Position numbers and translations under genes: made by a program
The notes under the pieces: model-generated
The model's input: the letters and a program-made list of their open reading frames with translations, nothing else
The model's database searches: none
Told to the model about the DNA's origin: nothing
In this document: in pieces, positions 1 to 7,993 of the stretch
Layout: each line of letters opens with the position of its first letter
How positions within the stretch are numbered: position 1 is the first letter of the stretch
Assembly (NCBI GenBank): GCA_002733865.1
Contig: NVXM01000004.1
Span: 48,606 to 112,605 of the forward strand
From: Sphingopyxis sp.
GTDB lineage: Bacteria; Pseudomonadota; Alphaproteobacteria; Sphingomonadales; Sphingomonadaceae
DNA: 64,000 nucleotides
Reading direction: 5' to 3'

Positions 1-1836
1 GAATCTGGAATTACTCGTTGCCCCGGGTGAGCCAACAAACAAAATATCCGAATCGTCGCCCGTGGTTCGGAGGGTAGAATCTTTGACATCGACAGCGAGT
101 GAAGAAAGGGGACCGATATCCACAAAAATTGCGTCGGAACCGTTGCCTGCGGTATCAAATGCGGCGCGGGCGATCGCAATCGAAGAGCTTTTATTCTCGG
201 CCACAGTAGATGCATCATATCGGACGGCATTAGATTGATCGCAGCTGGTGCTGATGTCACTTGTTAGATCAAAATTTGCTATCTGGGCGCCCTGAACGGT
301 TATCCCGTGCGAATTGTATCCCCTGGTTATCAGGTTTCCGCTATTCTGGATCGAAACTTGGTCGGCTGCAATCACGATCGCTGAGCCAACACCCATCGTG
401 ATGTTGCCGCCGTTAGTCAATTCAAATGCGCTGTTACCTTGTGCCCCGCCCGCAGTGTTATCGACGAGATCAAAGGTCGCACTAATTCCTCGCGAGAGGG
501 AGCCAATACTTGAGCTGAAGTCGAAATTCCCGCTATTGGTGATAGACGCCAAAACAGTATCTTCAGCAGTGGCGAACACCGAAATCCCTGTTGTCGCTCC
601 AGCATTAAAAGTGAAATTTCCGCTATTGGTGACATCGAACCGGTAAGTGCCGCCTGCAAGCGCACCAAAACTGGATATACCCAGCCCGCGAATGTTTAAT
701 CCGTTGCCTGACATATCACCGCTGTTTTCAATGGTAGATGTGGAGTTCAGCACACGATTCAAATTGAAAATACCAGTGGCAGAGCCATCGCCAGACGTCA
801 GGTCGAATGCTGCTGTATTCGAGATATTTGCATTAACCGCCGCGCCGCTGCTCACCGTTGTAATCGCGTAAGTACCCAGGCCATTCACCGATATCGCGCC
901 ACGATTATTTACAGATAATATTGATGCATTCGCCGCATCGTTATTGTCTGTAAGTGCGGTGATCCCGTTTACCGCAAATCCGGTCGCATTGATAACTCCT
1001 TCATTGTCTATAATCGTGCTACTCGGATTGCTAAAAAGCTGGCTGAGGATTCCGGCTGCAAAGATTCCTGGTGCGTTATTTTCAGTTGCCGTTGCCGTAA
1101 CACTAATATCACCGATATTTCTGATAACCGCGTTGCCGCCATTGCTATCGGCAGCAAAAATTCCCGCCGTGACGAGATCACGTACTCCCGTACCGCCTGA
1201 AACGGCCGAAAGAGCGCCACTGTTTGTGATGGAAATATTACCAGTGCCATTTTGGGAACGACCTTGTAGTGCAATAGCAGAGGGGCCGTTGGCGAAGGCA
1301 TCAATGATACCACGATTGGTTATGTTCAGATTGCCATCGCCGTTCAGGACGACAGCTTCAATACCTAATCCAGAATTGTCACGACCATCCGCCTTAATAT
1401 TTGCGCCGGTATCAATGGTCAGATCAAAACCGTTGTCGACGACGGCAACCAAAGCCTGGGCAAAACCTACTTGATTGGGGTCATCAAACACGTTGATGAC
1501 GGTGCCATCGGCGATGTTGATCGTGATGTCCTGATCGCCCTTCTGAACACCGATCGCAGAATAGCCGTTGGGAGCGATGGCACCGGTTGGGCTGATATTG
1601 ATTGTACCGAACCCCGGATCATCGGGCCCAGTTGCTATCCCGCCCGAAATATCTCCGGTACATTCCGCCACACCAGCGACGATAGGACAATTCGCGGAGA
1701 CGCCTGGAGTTACTTGTTGCGCGATGGCAGGGGCCGACCATGTTACCGCCAGCGCAAGGGTCGAAATGCCGAGTTTCAACCGCGCACTATGCTCGTCGAT
1801 GCCGCTTAGTCGTTTACGGTCTGCTAGATTTAACAT
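1..1836 (-). CDS. Autotransporter-type adhesin, N-terminal part (partial)
   Basis: Reading the minus strand from an ATG at 1836 gives 612 uninterrupted codons down to base 1, so the gene continues off the left edge. Residues 1-40 look like an extended signal peptide: a basic n-region (LADRKR), a hydrophobic stretch (LGISTLALAVTW) and a likely cleavage site after SAPAIA. The rest is rich in Asn, Gly, Ser, Thr, Ile and Val and repeats short units such as TNSGNF, ENSGDM, NRGII and NIGDI, the pattern of a beta-helical passenger domain of type V secretion. The C-terminal beta-barrel expected for a type Va autotransporter would lie outside the window and is not seen. Passengers of this kind are exported by Sec and displayed at the cell surface. 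TamAB is encoded at 56-63 kb, and an ECF sigma gene lies directly upstream on the same strand. A filamentous two-partner haemagglutinin is the main alternative. Confidence 0.8.
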   Translation of the reverse strand, partial: MLNLADRKRLSGIDEHSARLKLGISTLALAVTWSAPAIAQQVTPGVSANCPIVAGVAECTGDISGGIATGPDDPGFGTINISPTGAIAPNGYSAIGVQKGDQDITINIADGTVINVFDDPNQVGFAQALVAVVDNGFDLTIDTGANIKADGRDNSGLGIEAVVLNGDGNLNITNRGIIDAFANGPSAIALQGRSQNGTGNISITNSGALSAVSGGTGVRDLVTAGIFAADSNGGNAVIRNIGDISVTATATENNAPGIFAAGILSQLFSNPSSTIIDNEGVINATGFAVNGITALTDNNDAANASILSVNNRGAISVNGLGTYAITTVSSGAAVNANISNTAAFDLTSGDGSATGIFNLNRVLNSTSTIENSGDMSGNGLNIRGLGISSFGALAGGTYRFDVTNSGNFTFNAGATTGISVFATAEDTVLASITNSGNFDFSSSIGSLSRGISATFDLVDNTAGGAQGNSAFELTNGGNITMGVGSAIVIAADQVSIQNSGNLITRGYNSHGITVQGAQIANFDLTSDISTSCDQSNAVRYDASTVAENKSSSIAIARAAFDTAGNGSDAIFVDIGPLSSLAVDVKDSTLRTTGDDSDILFVGSPGATSNSRF

Positions 1837-1843
1837 AGAAAGT

Positions 1844-1930
1844 TTCCCCAAAATGATTCACGCCGGTATCTGTTGAAGCGCAAGATCCGGAGAAACTGGG
1901 TCAGAGAAAATTAAATTTATTTTGGGGAAT
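1844..1930 (-). promoter_or_regulatory. Inverted repeat spanning the adhesin 5' leader and its ribosome site
   Basis: TTCCCCAAAA at 1844-1853 is the perfect reverse complement of TTTTGGGGAA at 1921-1930. In the minus-strand transcript the second arm reads UUUUGGGGAA and contains the only purine-rich ribosome-site candidate (GGGGAA), 7 bases before the ATG at 1836. Pairing across the 67-base loop would hide that site. Any translational control is inference; the repeat itself is seen directly. Confidence 0.45.
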
Positions 1931-1947
1931 GCGGAAAATCGCCCCGC

Positions 1948-2508
1948 CTAGCCGCTAAGAGCTTCCAGCAACCACGCTCGTGAAACCCGCCAACTGCGTT
2001 TTACCGAAGATTCGGACACGCCAAGCGCCCGAGCAGTTTCTTCGATCGACATCCCGCCATAATAACGCATCTCAACGATTTTAGCTCGATCCGCATCTAT
2101 CAAGGCAAGTTTGTCGAGGGCATCTTCGAGTTGATAGATATCCACATGATCCGGCATATCGATCATCTCAGTCGCCAGCGTCACCTTGTAATGATGCCGC
2201 TTGTCGGATCCGTTTTTGCGCGCTCGGTCGGTCAGAACCCTTCTCATCGTCAGGGCAGCAAGCGAGAGAAAATGGGCCCGGTCGTTTATGGCAATACTGT
2301 CAGATCCAACCACGCGCATTACTGCTTCGTTGACCAAATCACCGGTGGTAAGGGATATATCACCTTCCCCTTTTAGCAGAGAAGCCGAGATTTTACGCAG
2401 TTCAACATATAGCAAATCGAATAAATGATCACGGGCGGCAACGTCTCCACTTTGCCATTTGGTCAGCAACGACGGGATATGTGTTGTTGTCGATTCTGTC
2501 ATTTTCAC
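1948..2508 (-). CDS. ECF-type RNA polymerase sigma factor
   Basis: A 186-residue sigma-70 family protein. The N-terminal half (about 15-95) carries region 2: YVELRKISASLL, then LVNEAVMRVVG and HFLSLAALTMRRVL. The C-terminal part (about 125-185) is region 4, with the helix-turn-helix segment MSIEETARALGVSESSVKR. Length and this layout match the group annotated as TIGR02999, whose members often sit beside Hanks-type Ser/Thr kinases with TPR-like C-termini, as here (kinase divergent from 2641). It would direct RNA polymerase to a small regulon. The adhesin gene 111 bases downstream on the same strand is a natural target or co-transcript, but this is inferred from position only. No anti-sigma gene is visible nearby, so control may run through the kinase. 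Confidence 0.88.
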   Translation of the reverse strand: MKMTESTTTHIPSLLTKWQSGDVAARDHLFDLLYVELRKISASLLKGEGDISLTTGDLVNEAVMRVVGSDSIAINDRAHFLSLAALTMRRVLTDRARKNGSDKRHHYKVTLATEMIDMPDHVDIYQLEDALDKLALIDADRAKIVEMRYYGGMSIEETARALGVSESSVKRSWRVSRAWLLEALSG

Positions 2509-2640
2509 CCTGACTCTAATGGCTTAGTTGCGTTTAGCATGCAAGTTTAGCGAAAGCTAACAAGCGAAATTGACCCATTTTTTGCCGCAATTGCGCTTTG
2601 ACAAATAAGAGTTAATGTAAAGCAGGCGGGAGAGCGGAGA
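2509..2640. promoter_or_regulatory. Divergent control region, sigma factor / kinase
   Basis: The 132 bases between the two divergent starts must hold both promoters. GTTTAGC occurs twice (from about 2531 and 2546); the second copy forms a small hairpin, TTAGC-GAAA-GCTAA. TTGCGC followed 16 bases later by TAATGT is a possible -35/-10 pair for the kinase, which has the purine-rich leader GGGAGAGCGGAGA just before its ATG. None of these sites is strong enough to call alone. Confidence 0.3.
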
Positions 2641-5028
2641 ATGGCTTCAGACGAAAACAAGCTGCAAAAGGATGCACTCGCGCTTTTTGAACGATCACTG
2701 GACCAGCGGTCCGATAACCGCGCGGCATGGATCCGCGCGCAAGCTGGAGAAGATAAGAAACTTCTGCGCCAGACGCTGCGGTTTCTTGACCGCGACTTGT
2801 CTGCCATCAGTGTCCTGAATACCGGCGGAGCGCTATTTGACACACTAGATGACACGCAGATGCCCGACAGGATTGGCGCATATCGCATTACCGCCATCAT
2901 CGGCCGTGGCGGTATGGGCACGGTGTATCGCGGCGAACGAGCAAGTGGTGATTTTGACCATGATGTTGCGATAAAAGTCATTCGCCCCGGCGTTTTTTCG
3001 GACAAGCTCATAGAACGCTTTCAGCAGGAGCGGCAGACGCTTGCAAGTCTGTCACACCCCAATATCGCGCGGCTCTACGACGGTGGAACGCTCGATGGCA
3101 ACGCCCCTTATATTGTCATGGAATATATTGACGGATTGACAATCATCAAATGGGCAGATGAGAATAATGCCTCGAAATGCGAGAGACTGGTGATATTTTT
3201 ATCGGCTTGTGATGCGGTTGGTTATGCCCATCAAAACCTGATCGTGCATCGCGATATTTCTCCCTCCAATATCTTGGTTGATAGAGCCGGTCAGCCCAAA
3301 TTGATTGATTTTGGCATCGCCAAGTTGTCCGACGGCGATATGCCAGCCGATGCATCGAGCTATTCGCTGCAGAGCCTTAGCTTTACACCGGGGTTTGCTG
3401 CTCCTGAGCGATCCAGAACTGGCGGCACCAGTACTTTGTCAGACATTTATTCACTCGGAAAAATACTGGAAACTTTGATCCAAGCACCGCGGAATGCAGA
3501 CCTTGCTGCGATAATAGCAAAAGCGACGCGCGCGAAGCCGGAACAACGATATGCGACAGTAGCGGCGCTACGCGACGATATTGAACGCTATACCAAAGGA
3601 TTACCGATTGAGGCCGCCGAGAACTCATCCATTGATCGCTTCAGAAAGTTCGTCACACGGCACAAGATCGGTAGCGCGATTGGCGCCATGGTAGCAGTGG
3701 GATTCTTGGCTGCTTTCGCGGTTATTTTATACCAATATCAGCGTGCCGAAGCAGCCCTCAAGGAAGCTGATAGTCGTTTTGCGGAAGTACGGGAACTTGC
3801 CAATTTTCAGCTATTCGATCTTTATGATGAATTGCTTGAGATACCCGGTACGACCAAGGTTTTGTCGCGCATAGCCGACAAATCCAGATCCTATCTCGAT
3901 GCACTGGGTGATGATCGCCGGGCGAGTCCCGCTCTAAAACGGGATATAGCGCTAAGCTACAAGCGCCTGTCGGATGTGCTTGGCAATCCGGAAAGCGCAA
4001 ATCTGGGGAGACGCGAAGAATCCGGTGAGATGCTGCAAATGGCGTATAACAGACTTACCGCTTTACACCGCAATAATCCCGCGAATACAGCATTGACGCG
4101 AACGTTTGCCGAAACGGCTTATTCTCTTTCCATTTACAAGTTCATTTCAGAGGACGACAATGAAGCGGGCGTAAAATATGCCAAACAGGCGGAGACCCTA
4201 TACAAATTGCTGGCTCGCAGCGGCGGCAACAGAAAAAGCGACTATCTTCGCCAGTTATCGGCCTCGCTGCAGGCTGCCAAGCCGCTTTTATGGATGGGCA
4301 AAGGTGGTCAGGGCGTAACAGCAATGCGAGCGCTGAGATCGGATATAGTCGCATACGCTGAAGACCATCCCGGTGATCCGGAGATTAAAGTTTTAAATGC
4401 AAATATCCACACGGAATTGGCTGATACCATGTCTTGGCACTATGATGAGACGGGCGGCGATTATAGCGAACCCTTGCAACTAATGACCAAGGGACTGCAA
4501 CTTTATCTCGAAATCAATGCCGCCAACCCGGGCAATTATGAAATTCGCCGTAACTTGGCTGGGAATTATTACAAGCGCGCGCAGATATATATGAGTCTTG
4601 AAGACGATCTGAAAACCCTACGTGATATGAGGACTGCTGAAAATTATGCAGTCGAACTTTTGAAGATTGACAATAATGATCGGAATGCTGCGCGTATCCT
4701 ACAGATTGTCCGCGGAGAAATGGTGATGACGCTCGCTGAACTAGGCCGGGCCAGAGAATCTGTATCCTTGGGCCAGAAGATACTGGATGAAAAACGCAAA
4801 TCGTCCAAGAAAGAACCGGAAAACTTAGGTCTGTTCCGGGATTATACAAACGGTCTGTTTACCTATGCCACCGCGATGAACACCTTGGGGAAATCAAAGA
4901 AAGCCTGCGACCTCTATCGGGATGCCTTGGCCAACTGGAACATCATCGATTCAAAAGGGAAACTGACAGATTTTGACAAACAAAGCGCCGTGAATGAGAT
5001 CCAAGAAAATTTGGCGAAGTGCGACTGA
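2641..5028 (+). CDS. Membrane Ser/Thr protein kinase with TPR-like C-terminal domain
   Basis: A 795-residue Hanks-type kinase. The kinase domain covers about residues 80-335: glycine loop GRGGMGTVY (88-96), the VAIK lysine, the catalytic loop HRDISPSN (203-210), DFG at 223-225 and the APE-like AAPERS segment. The lysine usual in Ser/Thr kinase catalytic loops (HRDLKPxN) is serine here; bacterial relatives with HRDxSPxN exist, so activity is still likely. One membrane helix follows (about 344-366). The remaining 430 residues are alpha-helical, with repeat-like pieces resembling TPRs, and should lie outside the cytoplasmic membrane. Residues 1-75 form a helical N-terminal domain often found in kinases paired with ECF sigma factors. 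The gene is divergent from such a sigma gene. Base composition is clearly lower in G+C than most of the window, which suggests transfer. Confidence 0.87.
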   Translation: MASDENKLQKDALALFERSLDQRSDNRAAWIRAQAGEDKKLLRQTLRFLDRDLSAISVLNTGGALFDTLDDTQMPDRIGAYRITAIIGRGGMGTVYRGERASGDFDHDVAIKVIRPGVFSDKLIERFQQERQTLASLSHPNIARLYDGGTLDGNAPYIVMEYIDGLTIIKWADENNASKCERLVIFLSACDAVGYAHQNLIVHRDISPSNILVDRAGQPKLIDFGIAKLSDGDMPADASSYSLQSLSFTPGFAAPERSRTGGTSTLSDIYSLGKILETLIQAPRNADLAAIIAKATRAKPEQRYATVAALRDDIERYTKGLPIEAAENSSIDRFRKFVTRHKIGSAIGAMVAVGFLAAFAVILYQYQRAEAALKEADSRFAEVRELANFQLFDLYDELLEIPGTTKVLSRIADKSRSYLDALGDDRRASPALKRDIALSYKRLSDVLGNPESANLGRREESGEMLQMAYNRLTALHRNNPANTALTRTFAETAYSLSIYKFISEDDNEAGVKYAKQAETLYKLLARSGGNRKSDYLRQLSASLQAAKPLLWMGKGGQGVTAMRALRSDIVAYAEDHPGDPEIKVLNANIHTELADTMSWHYDETGGDYSEPLQLMTKGLQLYLEINAANPGNYEIRRNLAGNYYKRAQIYMSLEDDLKTLRDMRTAENYAVELLKIDNNDRNAARILQIVRGEMVMTLAELGRARESVSLGQKILDEKRKSSKKEPENLGLFRDYTNGLFTYATAMNTLGKSKKACDLYRDALANWNIIDSKGKLTDFDKQSAVNEIQENLAKCD

Positions 5029-5689
5029 GATGAGTACCAATTACCTGGCTTATTCTCAAAGCTCGCGTTCGACGCCCTTTGAAATGTGTTATTTCGGTCA
5101 GGATTGGCCAAAACGGGCCTATAAATGTGCATGAGCTGCCATAAACAAGCATCAACCAAAATTGCCGTAAATCCGGTCTCAAAGACCACGGATTCTGGAA
5201 AATACGTGTATCTGCTATCACCTGTTCACAAATAAATGGCCGCTATGCCGAATGTCACATGACCACTGCAACGTCGGAAATAACTGGGCCTTTACGGACA
5301 TTACTGAAACGCCAGTCACAAAGTCTGCTTTACCGGTATTGCAGATTAAATGCGGACATTCTGCAATCGGCCCACTTCAAGCCATTGGCTTCGCCAAACG
5401 AAATCCGCAAATGTCCGACAAGCTATCAGGGCCGCATTTCCATCGGTCAAACTGCCAAAAGTTCGCGAAACGCGTTGAACAATTACGTGCGGAGCATCAA
5501 ACTTTCCGTACAGAGCCCCCTTGCAGCTTGGTTTCGTTTGTAGCAAATTGACGCAATGCACACCCAAATCCACGCCATGAAACGCTGTCAGCTGCTTCCC
5601 CCATGCTTCCCCGACACAGAATGTGGGGCGGGGAAGCAGATTGCGCGCCGCCGCTATCTACACAATATGTTGAAATTAGTTAGAAAAAC
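5029..5689. other. Gene-free stretch between kinase and tRNA-Gly
   Basis: No convincing gene is seen. The short open frames here (for example 5252-5551) have no ribosome site, no recognisable motif and no codon bias. The octamer CGGACATT, or its complement, recurs: at about 5315-5322 and 5353-5360, with a partial inverted copy (ATGTCCG) near 5411. The stretch is AT-rich and looks like decayed or regulatory DNA. A hairpin-forming segment lies at 5593-5640. Confidence 0.4.
5593..5640. repeat. Hairpin with two alternative left arms
   Basis: CTGCTTCCCC (5593-5602) is a perfect inverted match to GGGGAAGCAG (5631-5640). A second near-copy, TGCTTCCCC (5605-5613), matches GGGGAAGCA (5631-5639). Either left arm can pair with the one right arm. 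It lies about 50 bases past the 3' end of the minus-strand tRNA-Gly and has no T-run, so it is not a classic intrinsic terminator. Confidence 0.45.
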
Positions 5690-5764
5690 TGGAGCGGGCG
5701 AAGAGATTCGAACTCTCGACCCCAACCTTGGCAAGGTTGTGCTCTACCCCTGAGCTACGCCCGC
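5690..5764 (-). tRNA. tRNA-Gly (anticodon GCC)
   Basis: The reverse complement folds as a complete tRNA. The acceptor stem pairs GCGGGCG (5764-5758) with CGCCCGC (5700-5694). The D-arm begins TAGCTCAGGGG, the anticodon loop reads CTTGCCAAG (anticodon GCC), and the T-arm has the standard GTTCGAATC. The discriminator is T, and the terminal CCA is encoded (5692-5690). It is transcribed away from the thioredoxin operon. tRNA-Gly genes can serve as integration sites, and the lower-GC block lies directly on its 3' side. Confidence 0.95.
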
Positions 5765-5976
5765 TCGGCGGCTGTGACATGGGTATCGTCATCAGCAGTT
5801 GAGGCGCGCGGTTAGCATGGGTTTTTATACCCCGCAAGCCCCAATCATCCCATAGTTCGCAGCAAATGCAAAAATATCCTTGGCATTGACGTCCCGGACC
5901 CCACATAATGCCCTCCAGAAGAACGATTTCGGCGCTGGTCCGGGTAAAAGGTCCCGCGTCACTACAGGAGCATGAT

Positions 5977-6885
5977 GTGGCAACAGCAGGACTGACAGTC
6001 GAAGAACAGAAAGCGGTAGAGGTTTTCCAGCGGGAGGTCGTGGCACCGAGCATGGACAAGCTCGTTATCCTCGATTTCTGGGCCGAATGGTGCGGGCCAT
6101 GCAAGGCGCTGACACCATTGCTCGAGAAGGTTGCCGCAGCCTATGCCGACAAAGGCGTTGTGCTGGCCAAGATCAACGTCGACGAGAATAAATTTATCGC
6201 TGCACAGTTTCAGGTGCAGTCAATCCCAACGGTTTATGCGATTTTTCAGGGCAAGCCGGTCGCCGACCTGACCAGCGCGCGCAGCGAGAGCCAGCTGACC
6301 GGCGCGCTCGACCAGTTGCTGGCGCAGTTGCCAGTGGGCGGCGGTGAAGAACCGAAGCAGGATATCGCGCCGCTGCTGGAAATGGGCGAAGAAGCGCTGG
6401 CGGGCGGCGACGCCGAGCGCGCCGCCGGGATTTTCGCGCAGATCGCCGAAATGGCTCCCGATAATGCAGAAGCGGTTGGCGGACTGATTCGTTCGATGGT
6501 TGCTGCAGATCATCTGGAGCAGGCGGAAGCGGCCCTCGCCGGATTGCCGGAAGAGTTGCGCGGGGACCCCGCGATCGAACGGGCACAGACCAGCTTGCAG
6601 TTAGCCAAGGACAAGCCCGATGATGCTGCGCTGGCGGCTCTGGAAGAAGCGGTCGCCAAAGACGGCAAGGACTATCAGGCGCGATTCGATCTCGCCGGGG
6701 CGCTGATCGCCACCGGCGAGCATGATCGTGCAGCAGAGCATCTGTTGACAATCATCGCCGCAGACAAGGATTGGAATGATGGCGCGGCGCGGCAAAAGCT
6801 GTTGTCGCTGTTTGAAATGGTTGGCCTGGAAGATGAGTGGGTCGCCGCTACGCGCCGCAAGCTCAGCGCGCTGTTGTTCGGATGA
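5977..6885 (+). CDS. Thioredoxin-domain co-chaperone with TPR tail (YbbN/CnoX-like)
   Basis: With the GTG start at 5977 (CAGGAG ribosome site at 5964-5969) the protein has 302 residues; an upstream in-frame ATG at 5908 would add 23 residues that do not look conserved. Residues about 15-115 form a thioredoxin fold with FWAEWCGPCKALTP; the redox pair CGPC is at 39-42. From about 130 the sequence is helical and TPR-like (GGDAERAAGIFAQIAEMAPD and similar units). YbbN/CnoX proteins combine a thioredoxin domain with TPRs and act as cytoplasmic holdase co-chaperones with the chaperonin and DnaK. The CGPC motif is complete here, so oxidoreductase activity is also possible. It heads an operon with the LON-domain and Trm112-like genes, coupled by start/stop overlaps. 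Confidence 0.9.
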   Translation: MATAGLTVEEQKAVEVFQREVVAPSMDKLVILDFWAEWCGPCKALTPLLEKVAAAYADKGVVLAKINVDENKFIAAQFQVQSIPTVYAIFQGKPVADLTSARSESQLTGALDQLLAQLPVGGGEEPKQDIAPLLEMGEEALAGGDAERAAGIFAQIAEMAPDNAEAVGGLIRSMVAADHLEQAEAALAGLPEELRGDPAIERAQTSLQLAKDKPDDAALAALEEAVAKDGKDYQARFDLAGALIATGEHDRAAEHLLTIIAADKDWNDGAARQKLLSLFEMVGLEDEWVAATRRKLSALLFG

Positions 6886-7502
6886 GCGAAACCAAACGCC
6901 TTTCCATTTTCCCGCTCTCCGGAGCCCTGTTATTCCCCGGCATGCATTTGCCGTTGCACATCTTCGAGGAACGCTACCGCGCGCTGATCAACGACGCGAT
7001 GGCCCGGGACCGCCAGATTGGCATGATTCAGCCGAAAGAAGGGGGCAATCACCCTGCCCTGTTCGATATCGGCTGCCTTGGCAAAATTATCGATATCGAA
7101 GCGCTCGATGACGGCCGCTTCAACGTCATCCTTGAAGGCGTGGCCCGGTTCCGGGTTGTCGATGAAATTGATGCCTCCACGGCGTTCCGACAGGTCCGGG
7201 CTGAGATCGAGGACGATCTCGAGATTGACGAGGTCCTGGCAAGCGCGGAGCGCGCGGCGCTGGAGATAGAATCCCGGCGATTTGCGGATCTGCAGGGCTA
7301 TCAGGTCGACTGGGACAGCATAGCGCGACTCGACGACATGGCCTTTGTCAACGGCATAGCCCAAATCGCGCCTTTCGATGCAGCTTCGAAGCAGGCGCTG
7401 CTCGAAGTCGACGGCCTCGCCAATCGGGCCGAGCTCATCATCCAGCTGCTGCAGTTTTTTGGTCGGCAGGATGGCGATGACGACCGGGTCACGTTGCAAT
7501 GA
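6882..7502 (+). CDS. LON substrate-binding-domain protein
   Basis: A 206-residue protein starting at ATG 6882, which overlaps the stop of the preceding gene (ATGA). An in-frame start 45 bases upstream would lie inside that gene and is less likely. The N-terminal half carries the LON N-terminal (substrate-binding) signature: [23 protein letters not shown], written here as [11 protein letters not shown] then [12 protein letters not shown], followed by [10 protein letters not shown] and the GCLGKI segment. There is no AAA+ ATPase or protease domain, so this is the stand-alone family of about 200 residues common in alphaproteobacteria. A role in protein quality control beside the thioredoxin/TPR co-chaperone is reasonable but not shown. 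It is translationally coupled on both sides. Confidence 0.9.
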   Translation: MSETKRLSIFPLSGALLFPGMHLPLHIFEERYRALINDAMARDRQIGMIQPKEGGNHPALFDIGCLGKIIDIEALDDGRFNVILEGVARFRVVDEIDASTAFRQVRAEIEDDLEIDEVLASAERAALEIESRRFADLQGYQVDWDSIARLDDMAFVNGIAQIAPFDAASKQALLEVDGLANRAELIIQLLQFFGRQDGDDDRVTLQ

Positions 7503-7696
7503 CCGAGCAGAGTCCGCGCGATGACGGGCGGGCCATAGACCCCGAGCTGCTGTCGATATTGGTTTGCCCGATGACCCGGACGGCGCTTGTCCACGATGCG
7601 GAAGCCGATGAGCTGATCAGCGCAGCAGCTGGCGTTGCTTATCCGATTCGCGATGGCGTACCGATCATGCTGGTCGAAGAGGCCCGTAAATTATAG
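7499..7696 (+). CDS. Trm112-family small protein (YcaR-like)
   Basis: A 65-residue protein with the Trm112 pattern: [14 protein letters not shown] near the N-terminus and [17 protein letters not shown] near the C-terminus. In eukaryotes and archaea Trm112 activates methyltransferases; the role of short bacterial members such as YcaR is less clear. Only one cysteine of the usual zinc-knuckle pair remains in the CPMT segment. The start overlaps the LON-domain stop by 4 bases (ATGA), which makes a three-gene coupled unit. Confidence 0.9.
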   Translation: MTEQSPRDDGRAIDPELLSILVCPMTRTALVHDAEADELISAAAGVAYPIRDGVPIMLVEEARKL

Positions 7697-7729
7697 CCGT
7701 CTTTCAGGCAGGACGCTCTCGCGCCACGA

Positions 7730-7846
7730 TCAAGCCATAAATATTACCGCGCCAACGGCCAGGAGGATGGAGCCCCACGTCAAAAGATGGCCCAAAAACA
7801 ATTCCTTGTCCCTCGGGGAAGAGATCTTCTTTTCTGAATCAATCAT
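7730..7846 (-). CDS. Possible 38-residue single-span membrane peptide
   Basis: The minus strand encodes a peptide that starts MIDSEKKISSPRDKEL and ends in a hydrophobic segment, LLTWGSILLAVGAVIFMA, directly before TGA. A charged N-terminus followed by one membrane span is a common small-protein form. No clear ribosome site precedes the ATG at 7846, and in-frame GTG/TTG codons just upstream offer other starts. It is too short for family recognition, so it is a candidate only. Confidence 0.3.
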   Translation of the reverse strand: MIDSEKKISSPRDKELFLGHLLTWGSILLAVGAVIFMA

Positions 7847-7923
7847 AATTTTTGCAATCTTTATACTACGCAACAACAAAATACTCACGCCCACTCAGTC
7901 TACTCGGGTTCCCGAGATCATCA

Positions 7924-7963
7924 CCGGGTCGATCCAATTGTGGGAGAAGATGGATCGACCCGG
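7924..7963. repeat. 12-base perfect inverted repeat
   Basis: CCGGGTCGATCC (7924-7935) and GGATCGACCCGG (7952-7963) are exact reverse complements separated by 16 bases. As RNA this is a strong stem on either strand, with no T-run after it. It could end transcription, protect an RNA 3' end, or be a protein-binding site. Confidence 0.6.
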
Positions 7964-7993
7964 ATCTTGATGTCATAGGAAGCTTAGCGGGTT

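Noticed and set aside
5252..5551. 99-codon ORF in the gene-free stretch
   Set aside because: No ribosome site, no domain, and a second frame at 5259-5543 is equally open, as expected in non-coding DNA.
5908..5976. ATG start 69 bases upstream of the thioredoxin-domain gene
   Set aside because: It has no ribosome site, and the extra residues do not look like the family; GTG 5977 has CAGGAG at good spacing.
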